This document shows, one piece after another, positions 46,852 through 55,934 of a stretch of 64,000 nt of DNA (within the stretch, counting starts at the first letter, position 1; every line of letters begins with the position of its first letter). Location of the stretch: NCBI RefSeq assembly GCF_002946835.1, contig NZ_CP026652.1:2914001-2978000 (forward strand). The letters run 5' to 3'. Under the pieces are notes generated by a model. The model made no database searches and was not told the DNA's origin. It saw nothing but the letters and a program-made list of their open reading frames with translations. Source of the DNA: Streptomyces dengpaensis (GTDB lineage: Bacteria; Actinomycetota; Actinomycetes; Streptomycetales; Streptomycetaceae). Position numbers and translations under genes: made by a program.

Positions 46852-47933
46852 TTCTCACCTGCCGCTTCATTGTTGACGTACGGGGGTGTGGAGCGGTCGT
46901 CCCAGCTGTCGACCCTGTACCGGCCCGACTCGTGGTGGAACCAGTACACGGAGCTGTACCAGTTGCGCATATTGCTGAGACACGCCTTCACGGCGACGCT
47001 GCATTCCTTGCCCCGCACGGTCCCGTCCGCGAGGGTTTCGGCAAGCCGTAAGACGGCTTTTTCGGTGACGAGGAATTCGGTGATGCATTCCTCGACCCGC
47101 CGCCGTACTTCGCTGACGGCTTCTTCGAGCGTCAACCCCTCGTGGTGAATGAGACTGATTCCGAGATTGTGGACCTCGTCGCCCGCGATTTCCTTGGGCA
47201 GCGAACACAGATCGTTGTACCAGGCGGCGAATTCCTGGCTGAGCAGTGCCGCCTTCCGGTACGCCGGGTGATTCCGCACCGCGGCGGGGAGTTCACATCC
47301 CGCGGCGGGCTCCAGAAGGTCGGTCCAGATCCAGTGCGCGAACGTCAGCCGGCGGAGTTCGAGATACTCGTCGACCGTGGGGACGGTGCCCGCGGCGCGG
47401 TTCCGGAACTCCCGGTCGTACGCCTCGATCACCGCGTGGAAGTGGAGCGCGAACCGCTGGTTCCACTTCGTGCTGAGGAACGAGTACAGACGCACCATGC
47501 TGTCCGCGAACCCCGCGACCAGGGGATCCTGGTGGTGCAGATGGTTCCTGGGGGAGTCGAGCGCCGCGTGCAGCTGGGACCTCAGCCTCCGCCAGGCGTC
47601 CGCCCGGCCGTGGATGACGTCGCGGTCGTGGCGGTCGTCCCAGACGAAGAACCATGCGCTGTAGTCGGCTATCGCCTGCATGACCTCGTCGGGGGCACCT
47701 ATGTAGTAGCCCGCCATGAGGTCCGTGTAGCACAGTCCGTCGGCATATTCCTCGACCTTGTCCGCGGGCATGAGCCGCTTTTCGAGGAGCCAAGTCCTGG
47801 TCTTCTCCTGGAGCTTGGGCCAATACGGGTGGAGCTGGCGGGGAAACACCGCCTCGATCACCGGAAGAGAGAGCGCCGGTGGAACCGCGACCGCTGTCGT
47901 TGTCGATGAAGTGCTCTGTGAGAAAGCATGCAC
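46848..47933 (-). CDS. eizA: epi-Isozizaene synthase (class I sesquiterpene cyclase)
   Basis: A 361-residue terpene cyclase turning farnesyl diphosphate into epi-isozizaene, precursor of albaflavenone. The aspartate-rich motif DDRHD is at 99-103, and the NSE magnesium triad is N240, S244, E248 in [15 protein letters not shown], the same numbering as the S. coelicolor enzyme when the GTG at 47933 (VHAFSQS) is used. GAGAGGGG lies seven bases ahead of that GTG. First gene of the two-gene albaflavenone operon. Confidence 0.96.
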   Translation of the reverse strand: MHAFSQSTSSTTTAVAVPPALSLPVIEAVFPRQLHPYWPKLQEKTRTWLLEKRLMPADKVEEYADGLCYTDLMAGYYIGAPDEVMQAIADYSAWFFVWDDRHDRDVIHGRADAWRRLRSQLHAALDSPRNHLHHQDPLVAGFADSMVRLYSFLSTKWNQRFALHFHAVIEAYDREFRNRAAGTVPTVDEYLELRRLTFAHWIWTDLLEPAAGCELPAAVRNHPAYRKAALLSQEFAAWYNDLCSLPKEIAGDEVHNLGISLIHHEGLTLEEAVSEVRRRVEECITEFLVTEKAVLRLAETLADGTVRGKECSVAVKACLSNMRNWYSSVYWFHHESGRYRVDSWDDRSTPPYVNNEAAGEK

Positions 47934-48269
47934 GAACAAACCCCTCTCAGCCGCCTGTTGGCGCTCCTCGCCCCTCCCGCTGTGCCGGGCGTGCGCCGTT
48001 GCGTATCCCCGCACTTCCTATTCAGCACCACAACTGACTGTCTGGGAACGGATTTGCTCCATTCACTACCCCACGGTGCCGAGAATCTCACCTTCCGTGA
48101 CTGAATATGGATCACTGGGGGAGCGCAAGGGATCGAACGTGCGACGTACACACGAACGGCGCCTGGTCAGGAGGGGTCCTGAACCAGGCGCCGTCGGCAG
48201 GGACTCGCGAGGGGCCGTGAGCCCCAACTGTCGTTTTCTGACTCAGCCGTTGGCGACCACGGGTTCGAC
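47934..48269. other. Gap between def and eizA
   Basis: 336 bases holding the eizA promoter and leader and, at its right end, a duplicated copy of the def 3' end. AT-richer around 48010-48110. No gene seen. Confidence 0.5.
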
Positions 48270-48290
48270 TCAGTCGTTGGCGACCACGGG
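48240..48290. repeat. 27-bp in-frame duplication at the def stop codon
   Basis: GACTCAGTCGTTGGCGACCA plus CGGG (48267-48290) holds the end of def; a copy with one mismatch lies at 48240-48263. In coding direction this reads PVVAND-stop, three bases beyond, then PVVANG-stop in the same frame. Confidence 0.9.
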
Positions 48291-48920
48291 GTAGCGGGGC
48301 TCGTTCTCGGCCATCTGCCGCAGCGCGTCCTTGCGCTCGCGCTTGGAGAGCCGGTCGATGTACAGGTATCCGTACAAGTGGTCCGTCTCGTGCTGAAGGC
48401 AGCGGGCGAAGTAGCCGGTGCCGCGCATCTTGACCGGGTTGCCCTTCTCGTCCTGGCCGGTGACCTCGGCGTAGTCGGGGCGGGCCAGCGGCGCGTACGC
48501 GGTCGGCACCGAGAGGCAGCCCTCGTTGCTGTCGTCCAGGCGGCGCTGCTCGGCGGGCAGCTCGACGAGCACGGGGTTGCAGACGACACCCACGTGCCGC
48601 TTGCCCTCGTCGTCCATGCAGTCGTAGACGAAGACCTTCAGGTCGACGCCGATCTGGTTGGCGGCCAGGCCCACGCCCTCGGCGGTGCGCTGGCTGGCGA
48701 ACATGTCGGCGACCAGCTGGTCCAGCTCGTCCCCGAACTCCGTGACGTCCTTGCACTCCTTGTGCAGCACCGGGTTCCCGACAACCGTGATCGGCCGCGA
48801 GGTGCCGCGCTCACGGTAGCCCGCCTCACGCTCCTCGCAGTCCTCGGTGTCGATGACGAAGCCGTCGTCGTCCACGGGGAGCACTCCGGAGTGCTGCTGC
48901 TCAGTGTCCTGCTGCGCCAT
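48270..48920 (-). CDS. def: Peptide deformylase
   Basis: A 216-residue metalloenzyme removing the formyl group from new proteins. All three family motifs are present: [17 protein letters not shown] and QHETDHL, giving the Cys and two His metal ligands and the catalytic Glu. An N-terminal extension of about 40 acidic residues ([20 protein letters not shown]) is typical of actinobacterial type I deformylases. A TACCCT -10-like element lies about 60 bases upstream. The stop codon region is duplicated downstream. Confidence 0.95.
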   Translation of the reverse strand: MAQQDTEQQHSGVLPVDDDGFVIDTEDCEEREAGYRERGTSRPITVVGNPVLHKECKDVTEFGDELDQLVADMFASQRTAEGVGLAANQIGVDLKVFVYDCMDDEGKRHVGVVCNPVLVELPAEQRRLDDSNEGCLSVPTAYAPLARPDYAEVTGQDEKGNPVKMRGTGYFARCLQHETDHLYGYLYIDRLSKRERKDALRQMAENEPRYPVVAND

Positions 48921-49103
48921 GACCGACGTACGCCTTCCTCAAAAACACGGATGTGATGCTGATACAGGGTACGGGGGCCGCGCCGTTCGGGGGCGCGGGA
49001 CAGTGTCGATCCACGGTTCCGCCGCGTGGGCGCGACCAGCCACGACAGCGCCGCAGTCGGCCATGGACCCGGGGCCTGCCCGGCGGATCATGCCGGACCG
49101 GCC

Positions 49104-50084
49104 CTAGCAGACCTCTTCCAAGTCCCGCCAGTCCCGGGAATCAGGGCTGTCCGCGACCCACCCGTCCAGCAACCCCCGTACCAGCGAAGCCGGCGCGGCC
49201 ACCCCGCACTCCCGCTCGGGCACCCACAGCTGCCCGTCGGTGCGGTGGCCGAGCGGCCCGGGGTGGCCGGGCTCACTGCGGTCGTGCGGGTCCAGGTGCT
49301 CGCCGTCGCCCTCGTCGGACGGCATCCGGGACTCCGAGCACATCCGGCACAGCAGCCGTACGGACGACGACCAGTCCTCGGCGGCGAAGCCGGCGTCGGC
49401 GGCGAGCTGCTCCAGGGCGTCCCGGTCGTCCTCGGTGGCCGCCTCAAGCAGGACCACCCAGGTAGGCACCGGTGACGGAGCCCACAGCTCGATCTCGTCG
49501 AAGACGGGATAGGCGTGCCCGGCGGCGGTGGTGCGCTCCCCGTGGGGCACCCCGTCGTGCAGGACGACCTCGCCCCAGCGCCGCCCGGAGGACGGCAGCG
49601 GAATCGACAGCACCTCGATGCGGGCGGGGTCGAGCCTGCGCCCCCACACCACCTCGGCCTCGCCCTCTGGGGACAGCCGTACGGCCGCACTGCCGAGGTC
49701 CATGCCCACCGGTTCCCCGGAGACGGCGGCACCGCCGGGCACCCGCAGCCCGTACGCCTGCCAGGCGCGCCGGGCCAGCGGCCAGTCCTGCAGGGCGGTG
49801 GCCGCGATGCCCACGTTCCACCAGTCGGGCGCCCCGGTCTCGCGGTCGAGCAGCGCGACGGCTCTGAGGCCCGCCGCCCGGGCCTGCTCCCAGTCGTGCC
49901 GGAACTTGTGCAGCAGGGCCAGGTTGAACCAGGACTCGGACAGCCACGGCTCCAGGTCCGCGGCGCGCGTCAGCAGCGCGCCCGCGTCCTCGTAGCGGCC
50001 GTCGCCGATCAGCGTGAACGCACGGTCGGTGGCCTGCCGCCATGAGGCGGAGGGCCGGTGTCGTCCCTTGCCGAAGATCCTCAC
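49104..50084 (-). CDS. Tetratricopeptide-repeat protein, unknown function
   Basis: A soluble protein of about 326 residues. Three TPR-like helix pairs open it (ATDRAFTLIGDGRYEDAGAL, LEPWLSESWFNLALLHKFRH, then DWEQARAAGLRAVALLDRET and the DWPLARRAWQAYGL pair). A beta-rich domain follows (LGSAAVRLSPEGEAEVVWGR), and a C-terminal part has cysteines in LLCRMCSESR and RECGVAAP. I prefer the GTG at 50084 (VRIFGKGRHR); the frame is open to a GTG at 50204, but that stretch is repetitive (GGGAATCGTGAGG, GGGAATCGCGAGG). Conserved next to the HD-domain pair in Streptomyces as I recall. Confidence 0.75.
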   Translation of the reverse strand: MRIFGKGRHRPSASWRQATDRAFTLIGDGRYEDAGALLTRAADLEPWLSESWFNLALLHKFRHDWEQARAAGLRAVALLDRETGAPDWWNVGIAATALQDWPLARRAWQAYGLRVPGGAAVSGEPVGMDLGSAAVRLSPEGEAEVVWGRRLDPARIEVLSIPLPSSGRRWGEVVLHDGVPHGERTTAAGHAYPVFDEIELWAPSPVPTWVVLLEAATEDDRDALEQLAADAGFAAEDWSSSVRLLCRMCSESRMPSDEGDGEHLDPHDRSEPGHPGPLGHRTDGQLWVPERECGVAAPASLVRGLLDGWVADSPDSRDWRDLEEVC

Positions 50085-50302
50085 GATTCCCGCCTGCCAG
50101 TTCCTCGCGATTCCCGCTGCTGGTCCCTTGAAGAGTCCCTTGAAGACAGTGCAGCCCTGGGCTGGCCCGTGCCCCCGAACACCCTCTTCCTCGCATCCAA
50201 CCACGTACCGTCGGACGGCCGCTCATTACCCATGGGTTACCCAGCCCGGACCAGCGTCAGACCGCCCGCCCACCGCCCGCCACGACCCCTGCCGCAAGGC
50301 GC

Positions 50303-51598
50303 TCACGTGCCACCCCTTTGATTCAACAGCACCCTGGCCAGCGACTCCACGACTTCCGGCTGGTAGTCGTGGGCGGTGCCCAGGCGCAGCTTCTCCAGCG
50401 CCGTCAGCGGCCCTCCGGGCCCTGCTTCCCGGGCCATCTCCTCGTATGCGTTCACGGCCCGTACGATCCGCGCGGTGACCGGCTGCTCCCGGTACGGGTC
50501 GGCCTGCCGCTCCACCACCACGGCGACCTCGGGGTCCACCCCGGTCTGGCGTACGACGGCACCGCCGAGGAGAGCGATCCGGCGCTGCTCGTCGGCGGAG
50601 AGCACGGACGTGGCCCCGGCGGGGACGGGGTCGACGAGGCTGAGCTGGCCGATGTCGTGCATGAGCGCCGCGTACTCCAGGACGGTCAGATCGGGTTCGG
50701 ACAGCCCCAGCTCCCGCCCGACCGCCCGGCTGAGCGCGGCCACTCGCCGGGCATGCCCCGCAGGGGTGTACCCGGCGATCTCGGTCGCCCGCGCGAGGGA
50801 GGCGATCGTCTGCCGGTAGGTGACGCGCACGGCCGCGTAGCGCCGGAACGACAGCTGGGTGAGCAGCAGCGGCAGCGAGAAGACGGGCAGTGCCCAGAGC
50901 CCGACCACGGCGACCGCGAGCGACATCACGGCCCCGGTCGCGCACACGGCCGACCCGATGCCGAGCATCGACCGTAGCTCGTCGCGCAGCAGCGGCCCGA
51001 ACGGCCACCGGGTCCGCGCGTGCGCCATGGCCGCCGCGAGCACGGCGTCGCACAGGGCGGTGAGCACCAGCAGCGCGACGAGCAGCAGCGCGTACGCCGG
51101 GCCGCCGCCCCATTCCAGCAACCTGCCGTGGTTGTAGAGGGGTTGGAAACAGACGGCGGCGAACGCGACGGTCAGCACCCGCCGGGTGAGGTGGTCGACG
51201 GTCGGCCCCTTCCCCCGGGCCACATGGGGCACACACCCCAGGAGGGCCGCCGCGGCGACCACGGCCACGACTTGCAGGACACCGTGGTGGGTGTGCTGCC
51301 CCGCCTGCTCCCCGAGCAGCGCGTACGACAACGCCCCCGCGGCCCCGAGCGGAGCGGTCTCCCGCTCCTCGGCACCACTCCAGCGGGTGAGTTCACCAAG
51401 GGCGATGAGGATGCCGAAGGCGAGGGCGGTACCGCGGTCGGAGAGGCCGGTCCAGAGGGTGACGGTGAGGGAGAGGAGGGTGAGGAGGAGGGTGAGGGTG
51501 TGAACGAGGGTGAGGGGAAGGGGTTTCGGTGCCCTTCCAGCCGACTGGAAACGGGCGGAGCCGGTGGGTAAACACCGCCCCGAAGCGGCGCTACTCAT
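50303..51598 (-). CDS. Membrane protein with C-terminal HD domain
   Basis: A 431-residue protein: N-terminal half with about six to eight membrane helices (LTLVHTLTLLLTLLSLTVTL, VLQVVAVVAAAALLGCV and others), then an HD phosphohydrolase domain at about 265-420. The metal site is HARRVAALSRAVGRELG and YAALMHDIGQLSLVDP. The HHExxxGxGYP segment of true HD-GYP proteins is missing, so cyclic-di-GMP hydrolysis is doubtful. GGGAGAG lies five bases before the ATG. The ATG overlaps the stop of the upstream HD-GYP gene. Confidence 0.85.
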   Translation of the reverse strand: MSSAASGRCLPTGSARFQSAGRAPKPLPLTLVHTLTLLLTLLSLTVTLWTGLSDRGTALAFGILIALGELTRWSGAEERETAPLGAAGALSYALLGEQAGQHTHHGVLQVVAVVAAAALLGCVPHVARGKGPTVDHLTRRVLTVAFAAVCFQPLYNHGRLLEWGGGPAYALLLVALLVLTALCDAVLAAAMAHARTRWPFGPLLRDELRSMLGIGSAVCATGAVMSLAVAVVGLWALPVFSLPLLLTQLSFRRYAAVRVTYRQTIASLARATEIAGYTPAGHARRVAALSRAVGRELGLSEPDLTVLEYAALMHDIGQLSLVDPVPAGATSVLSADEQRRIALLGGAVVRQTGVDPEVAVVVERQADPYREQPVTARIVRAVNAYEEMAREAGPGGPLTALEKLRLGTAHDYQPEVVESLARVLLNQRGGT

Positions 51599-51691
51599 GG
51601 GACTCTCCCACCCGCAGTGGTGGTCGGTTGCCCTTCCAGCCGACCGGAAACGGCCGGAGCGGGTGGGTAAACACCGCCGCGAAGCGGCGCA
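51530..51691. repeat. 62-bp direct repeat with 99-bp period at the HD-gene junction
   Basis: About 62 bases starting TGCCCTTCCAGCCGACTGGA (51530) recur with some seven changes at 51629. One copy codes for the last part of the HD-GYP protein, the other for the first residues of the next protein. The start and stop codons of the two genes lie between them. Confidence 0.9.
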
Positions 51692-52980
51692 CTGTCGGCG
51701 GTCACGGCGGGATGCCACCCATGCCGGGCCAGCGCCCGCACCAGGGCCTGGACCATCCCGGGGTCGAACTGGACCCCGGCACACCGCTCAAGCTCCTCCA
51801 GCGCGGCGGGAACAGGCCGAGCCCGCCGATAGGACCGCGTGGACGTCATCGCGTCGAACGCGTCCGCGACCGCCACCACCCGCGCGAACTCCGGAATCTG
51901 GGCCCCCACCAGGCCGTACGGATACCCGCTCCCGTCCAGCCGCTCGTGGTGATGGAGGATCGCGGACCGCGCCTCCCCGAGGAACCCGATCCCGCGCACC
52001 ATCTCGTGCCCGTACTCGGGATGCAGCTCGATGACCCGCCGCTCCTCGGGCGTCAGCGGCCCGTCCTTCCGCAGCAAGCGCGTGGGAACCCCCAGCTTCC
52101 CCACGTCGTGCAGGATTCCGGCGAACCGCAGCACCTCGACACGTTCGTCGTCCATGCCGAGTTCGCGGGCGATCATCATCGACGCCTGCCCGACCCGCTC
52201 GCTGTGCCCGCGGGTGTAACCGTCCTTGATGTCGACGGCCTGGACGAGGGCGCGGATCGTGGCCTGGTGGGCGGCCCGTTCCCGGTGGTACTGCGCGAAC
52301 GCCCAGCAGGACACGTACATCGGCAACAAGACGAGCAACGCGGCGACAGGCCCGTACGGACTGCGCCACAGCACCGCCATCATCAGCCCGGCGAGCCCGT
52401 GGACGGCGACGGGCGCGAGGGAGCGCGCGAAGAGCCCGCGCCAGGCGCCGCGCACTGGCGCCCGGTCGGCCAGCGCGAGGATCCCCCCGTCGAGGACGGT
52501 CAGCACCAGGCAGAACGTGAGCACCGCGGCCCCGGCGGGCGCCAGCGCGTACGGAAAGTCGGCCTCGACCACCGCGTCCCGGCCGTCCAGCGCCCAGTGC
52601 ACCCGGGAGGCCGCCCAGACCGCGACCGCGAGCTGGGCCGCGCGCCAGACCCGGCGCAGCCACCGGGGGCGCTGTTCGACCCGGGCAAGCAGGGCCCCCG
52701 GCACCACCACGAACGCGGCGGCGGGCGGCGGCAGCAGAAAGGCCCCGGCCAGCAATACGGGGAGGAAGGTGCCCATGCTCTTGGGGGTGTCACGTCCTGC
52801 CGCGCTCACGCCTCTCGGCCCGCGCGGCAGCGTGATCCGCTCGCACCCGGCGTACAGGACGGCGAGCAGGGCGACGGCCCACCATGGAACGCGGAGGTCC
52901 GGGAGAGGAGCCACACAGGCGAGGGCCCCGAGAACGACACAGGCCACGTACACACGGGCCCACGCCGGAACCGACCCCAT
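51595..52980 (-). CDS. Membrane-anchored HD-GYP domain protein
   Basis: A 461-residue protein with six or seven membrane helices in the first 215 residues and an HD-GYP domain at about 225-420. The HD core is HSERVGQASMMIARELGMDD and FAGILHDVGKLGVP. The GYP signature HHERLDGSGYPYGLVG and VVAVADAFDAMTSTRSYR follow. HD-GYP enzymes hydrolyse cyclic di-GMP or related dinucleotides. GAAGGGG stands about seven bases before the ATG. The last 30 residues (GVYPPAPAVSGRLEGQPTTT) come from the duplicated segment shared with the next gene. Confidence 0.9.
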   Translation of the reverse strand: MGSVPAWARVYVACVVLGALACVAPLPDLRVPWWAVALLAVLYAGCERITLPRGPRGVSAAGRDTPKSMGTFLPVLLAGAFLLPPPAAAFVVVPGALLARVEQRPRWLRRVWRAAQLAVAVWAASRVHWALDGRDAVVEADFPYALAPAGAAVLTFCLVLTVLDGGILALADRAPVRGAWRGLFARSLAPVAVHGLAGLMMAVLWRSPYGPVAALLVLLPMYVSCWAFAQYHRERAAHQATIRALVQAVDIKDGYTRGHSERVGQASMMIARELGMDDERVEVLRFAGILHDVGKLGVPTRLLRKDGPLTPEERRVIELHPEYGHEMVRGIGFLGEARSAILHHHERLDGSGYPYGLVGAQIPEFARVVAVADAFDAMTSTRSYRRARPVPAALEELERCAGVQFDPGMVQALVRALARHGWHPAVTADSAPLRGGVYPPAPAVSGRLEGQPTTTAGGRVP

Positions 52981-53060
52981 CCTCGTCCCCTTCGTACCCT
53001 CCCCGACTTCAGGCTCCGGAGCCTAGAGCGGCGGGGGCGACCCGGGGACGGGTATGGCCG

Positions 53061-53087
53061 AATCCGTGGGCGCGGAGCCCACGGATT
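53061..53087. terminator. Hairpin between rsrA and the HD-GYP gene
   Basis: A perfect 11-bp stem, AATCCGTGGGC with GCCCACGGATT, and a five-base loop. It would end the sigR-rsrA transcript before the HD-GYP gene. Confidence 0.85.
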
Positions 53088-53157
53088 AGCACGTTCGGGT
53101 GATAAACGGACGATCCGCTACCGGTGTTGAGGAGACCCGGGGCTCTGGACGCCGGAT

Positions 53158-53220
53158 TTCAGGACGGCCGGCGTTCAGGACCGCCGGGTTCAGGACGGCC
53201 GGAGTTCAGGACTCCTGCGG
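53158..53220. repeat. 15-16-bp tandem repeat reaching the rsrA stop codon
   Basis: TTCAGGACGGCCGGCG at 53158, 53174 (15 bp) and 53189, then the founding copy at 53205 containing the rsrA stop codon (TCA on the plus strand, 53206-53208). Confidence 0.9.
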
Positions 53221-53508
53221 CGTCGCTGTCACGTCATGCTCGGGCACGACCTGCCCCGAGCGGACCAGATCGATGCGCCCCATGACCTTGGCACGCAGAT
53301 CCGTCGGCACGTCGTCATGGCCGCAGCACCGCTTGACCAGCTTCTTCACGGCCTTCTCGAGGCCGTACTTCTCCAGGCACGGGGAGCACTCCTCGAAGTG
53401 CACCTCGAACTTCGTGCAGTCCGCGTCCGGCATCTCATGGTCAAGGAACTCGTACAGGTGGTCGAGTACCTCACTGCAATCCGTCTCGTGCGGCTCTCCG
53501 CAGCTCAT
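53206..53508 (-). CDS. rsrA: Redox-sensing zinc anti-sigma factor RsrA
   Basis: A 100-residue zinc-binding anti-sigma factor. All residues known to matter are present at the S. coelicolor positions: C3, C11, C31, H37, C41, C44, C61 and C62 (HFEECSPC and KRCCGHDD). Reduced, zinc-bound RsrA holds SigR; disulfide stress forms a bond among C11 and C44 or C41, expels zinc and frees SigR. Its ATG overlaps the sigR stop (ATGA), giving balanced synthesis. Confidence 0.97.
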   Translation of the reverse strand: MSCGEPHETDCSEVLDHLYEFLDHEMPDADCTKFEVHFEECSPCLEKYGLEKAVKKLVKRCCGHDDVPTDLRAKVMGRIDLVRSGQVVPEHDVTATPQES

Positions 53509-54188
53509 GAGCCCGAGCCTTTCGCTTCGTTCGACTCTCCGGCGCCGGCCGGAACCAGCCCGCGGTCACGCGCGTAGTCCTCGAGCATGCCGCGCAGTTG
53601 ACGGCGGCCCCGGTGTAGCCGGGACATGACCGTACCGATGGGTGTCCCCATGATGTCCGCGATCTCCTTGTACGCAAAGCCCTCTACATCCGCGAGATAG
53701 ACGGCGATGCGGAATTCCTCGGGGATCGCCTGCAGCGCTTCCTTGACGTCCGAGTCGGGCAGGTGATCGAGCGCCTGCGACTCGGCGGAACGCAGACCCG
53801 TCGACATGTGTGACTCGGCACGCGCCAGCTGCCAGTCCTCGATCTCCTCGGCCGCGCTGCGCTGGGGTTCGCGCTGCTTCTTGCGGTACGAGTTGATGAA
53901 GGTGTTGGTGAGAATGCGATACAGCCACGCCTTGAGGTTGGTGCCCTCGCGGAACTGGTGGAAGGACGCGTATGCCTTCGCGTACGTCTCCTGCACCAGG
54001 TCCTCGGCGTCGGCCGGGTTGCGCGTCATGCGCAGGGCAGCCGAATACATCTGGTCGAGGAATTCGAGCGCGTCCCGCTCGAAGCGCGCGGTGCGCTCAG
54101 CGGACGACTCCGAGCTCGTGCCCTGGCCCTCGGGCTGCTCCGCCTGGCCGTGTTCGGTCCCTGCGTCGGTCCCAGTGACCGGACCCAC
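53505..54188 (-). CDS. sigR: Thiol-stress sigma factor SigR (longer unstable form SigR' from 54353)
   Basis: A 227-residue ECF sigma factor from the GTG at 54188 ([10 protein letters not shown]). Region 2 reads [20 protein letters not shown] and [20 protein letters not shown]; region 4 reads [20 protein letters not shown]. The frame continues upstream to an ATG at 54353 ([11 protein letters not shown]), exactly 55 codons earlier, matching the stress-induced, protease-sensitive SigR' form described in S. coelicolor. Free SigR activates thioredoxin, mycothiol and proteolysis genes, and itself through the promoter at 54412-54438. RsrA is encoded directly downstream. Confidence 0.97.
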   Translation of the reverse strand: MGPVTGTDAGTEHGQAEQPEGQGTSSESSAERTARFERDALEFLDQMYSAALRMTRNPADAEDLVQETYAKAYASFHQFREGTNLKAWLYRILTNTFINSYRKKQREPQRSAAEEIEDWQLARAESHMSTGLRSAESQALDHLPDSDVKEALQAIPEEFRIAVYLADVEGFAYKEIADIMGTPIGTVMSRLHRGRRQLRGMLEDYARDRGLVPAGAGESNEAKGSGS

Positions 54189-54411
54189 CTCCTCCAGCGA
54201 TGTCGTGAAACCGAGACCGGTTCCACTGGAATCGGAGGATAGACGAACATCAGGCTCACCCGCCGCCCGAATCGGGGCGTTCTTCGCCGCGAGCAGCATC
54301 GTCCAGTCCAGGTCAGCGCGGCTGCTGCGGCTCGGGCAGAAGGTCGAACCCATGCGGCGGACTTCCTCTCGTACGAACGGTTCAGCACGCGCCGTGCTGT
54401 CTGTTCCCCAC

Positions 54412-54438
54412 AACAGAGGTCCGCCGCTCAGCATTCCC
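54412..54438 (-). promoter_or_regulatory. SigR-dependent promoter of sigR
   Basis: On the minus strand: GGGAAT, 18 bases, GTT, the SigR consensus GGAAT-N18-GTT. It lies ahead of the SigR' ATG, so the stress transcript carries the long form. Confidence 0.9.
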
Positions 54439-54443
54439 GGGTG

Positions 54444-55070
54444 TCACCCGAGTGACGCGGCCCACTCCACGACACCGTCGGTGACGATCTTCAGGGCCTC
54501 GGCCTGGTCGAGCGGAGCCCGTTTCGGCACGGCAAGGCCGTGATCCGCGTACGGAATCTCAACCAGTTCGTACGACCCCTGCGGGAACTCGTCGGGTTTC
54601 CCCCATGGATCGTTGCCGCCCTGGACGACGAGGGTGGGCACCCCGGAGCCGAGCAGTTCGTCGGCGCGGGACTTCTCCGGCTTGCCCGGCGGGTGCAGCG
54701 GGAAGCTGAGGGCGAGCACGGCGGCGGCACCGAGTTCCGTCGCCGTACGGCAGGCGACGCGGGCCCCGGCGCTGCGGCCGCCGGAGACCACGGGCAGTCC
54801 GGGCTTCGCCAGGGCCGGCCACAGTCCGCGCCAGCCCACGTCCAGCGTTTTCGGCGCGGGCGCCACCTTCTTGCCGGCCACCCGCCAGGGCTGCTCGACG
54901 AGCGCCACGGTGACGCCGTGCGCGGGCAGCGCCTGAGCCAGCGCCTGGAGGTCACGCACCTCGATGCCACCACCGGCGCCATGGCTGACGGCGAGCAGGA
55001 GCCTGGCCTTCCTCGCCTTGTGCCAGGTGATGCGCGCGGCGCCCGCATCCGTCTCGACGATCTCGCTCAT
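54444..55070 (-). CDS. Alpha/beta hydrolase family protein
   Basis: A 208-residue hydrolase of the KANL3/Tex30-like type: oxyanion strand LLAVSHGAGGG at about 26-36, nucleophile elbow GGRSAGARVA near 97, aspartate in VQGGNDPWGKP and histidine in PYADHGLAVP. Substrate unknown. Its ATG overlaps the stop of the SRAP gene (ATGA), so it is read behind it. The gene ends immediately before the sigR promoter. Confidence 0.88.
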   Translation of the reverse strand: MSEIVETDAGAARITWHKARKARLLLAVSHGAGGGIEVRDLQALAQALPAHGVTVALVEQPWRVAGKKVAPAPKTLDVGWRGLWPALAKPGLPVVSGGRSAGARVACRTATELGAAAVLALSFPLHPPGKPEKSRADELLGSGVPTLVVQGGNDPWGKPDEFPQGSYELVEIPYADHGLAVPKRAPLDQAEALKIVTDGVVEWAASLG

Positions 55071-55885
55071 CAGAAAAGTGTGCCCTCCTCGGGCCCCTCC
55101 AGCTCCTTCAACAGCTCCGGCCCGTTGTTGCGGACGTTGCTGACCGCCGTGGAGACGGGGTACGCGCGCATCAGCCCGGCGGGCGGCGGCGCGAGCAGCT
55201 CGCGGAGGCCGTCGACGTCCGTGCGGGCCGGGTCGAGCCAGGCGTCCCAGCGGTCCGGCGGGAGCATCAGGGGCATCCGGGGGTGGATGTCGGCCAGGGT
55301 GCGCGGGCCCTCGGCGGGCGCGATCGCGAGCGGCGAGGTCTCGGCCTCGGTCGTGATGACCGAGCACGTCACCCACCACGCCCGCGGATGGTCGTCGGGC
55401 AGCGTCTTGTCGCGCCAGAACTCGTACATCCCGGCCATCGCGAACACCGAGCCGTCCGCCGGTGTCACGAAGTACGGCTGCTTGCGCGGCCGCTTCTTCT
55501 TGCCCTCGACCTCCAGATCGCGCTCGGCCGCGGCGGTGACCCACTCGTAGTAGCCGTCGGCGGGGACGATGCAGCGCCGGGCGGCGAAGGCGCGGCGGTA
55601 CGAGGGCTTCTCGTGCACCGTCTCCGCGCGCGCGTTGATCATCCGGGCGCCGCCCTCGGGCGTCTTGGCCCAGGACGGGACGAGCCCCCACTTGAGCTTG
55701 CGCAGCTGGCGAACCGGCTTCGGGCTGTCCGCGTCCTTCAGGGGACGGTCGAGGACGGCGTAGACCTCCTTGGTCGGGGCCACGTTGTAGTCCGGCTCCA
55801 AGGTCTCCTCGGAGTCCCACTTCTCGACCTCAAAGATTCCTGCGAGATTCTCGGGCCCCCGACTCGCTGCATACCGTCCGCACAT
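55070..55885 (-). CDS. SRAP domain protein (YedK/HMCES family)
   Basis: A 271-residue protein that forms a covalent thiazolidine bond with abasic sites in single-stranded DNA. Catalytic C2 follows the initiator Met (MCGRYAASRG). The other active-site parts are YNVAPTKEVYAV, RMINARAETVHEKPSYRRAF, PADGYYEW and HPRMPLMLPPDRW. The start must be this ATG because Cys2 has to be exposed by Met removal. A CAGTGT element close by suggests a leaderless mRNA. Co-translated with the downstream hydrolase. Confidence 0.94.
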   Translation of the reverse strand: MCGRYAASRGPENLAGIFEVEKWDSEETLEPDYNVAPTKEVYAVLDRPLKDADSPKPVRQLRKLKWGLVPSWAKTPEGGARMINARAETVHEKPSYRRAFAARRCIVPADGYYEWVTAAAERDLEVEGKKKRPRKQPYFVTPADGSVFAMAGMYEFWRDKTLPDDHPRAWWVTCSVITTEAETSPLAIAPAEGPRTLADIHPRMPLMLPPDRWDAWLDPARTDVDGLRELLAPPPAGLMRAYPVSTAVSNVRNNGPELLKELEGPEEGTLF

Positions 55886-55934
55886 ACGTGCCACACTGCC
55901 AGATTCCGCGACACCGAGGGAGCCAACCCCGACT

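Noticed and set aside
50085..50204. Longer N-terminus for the TPR protein
   Set aside because: The extra 40 codons come from short repeated DNA (GGGAATCG(T/C)GAGG, AAGGGACTCTTC) and lack protein-like sequence; the GTG at 50084 is preferred, although not proven.
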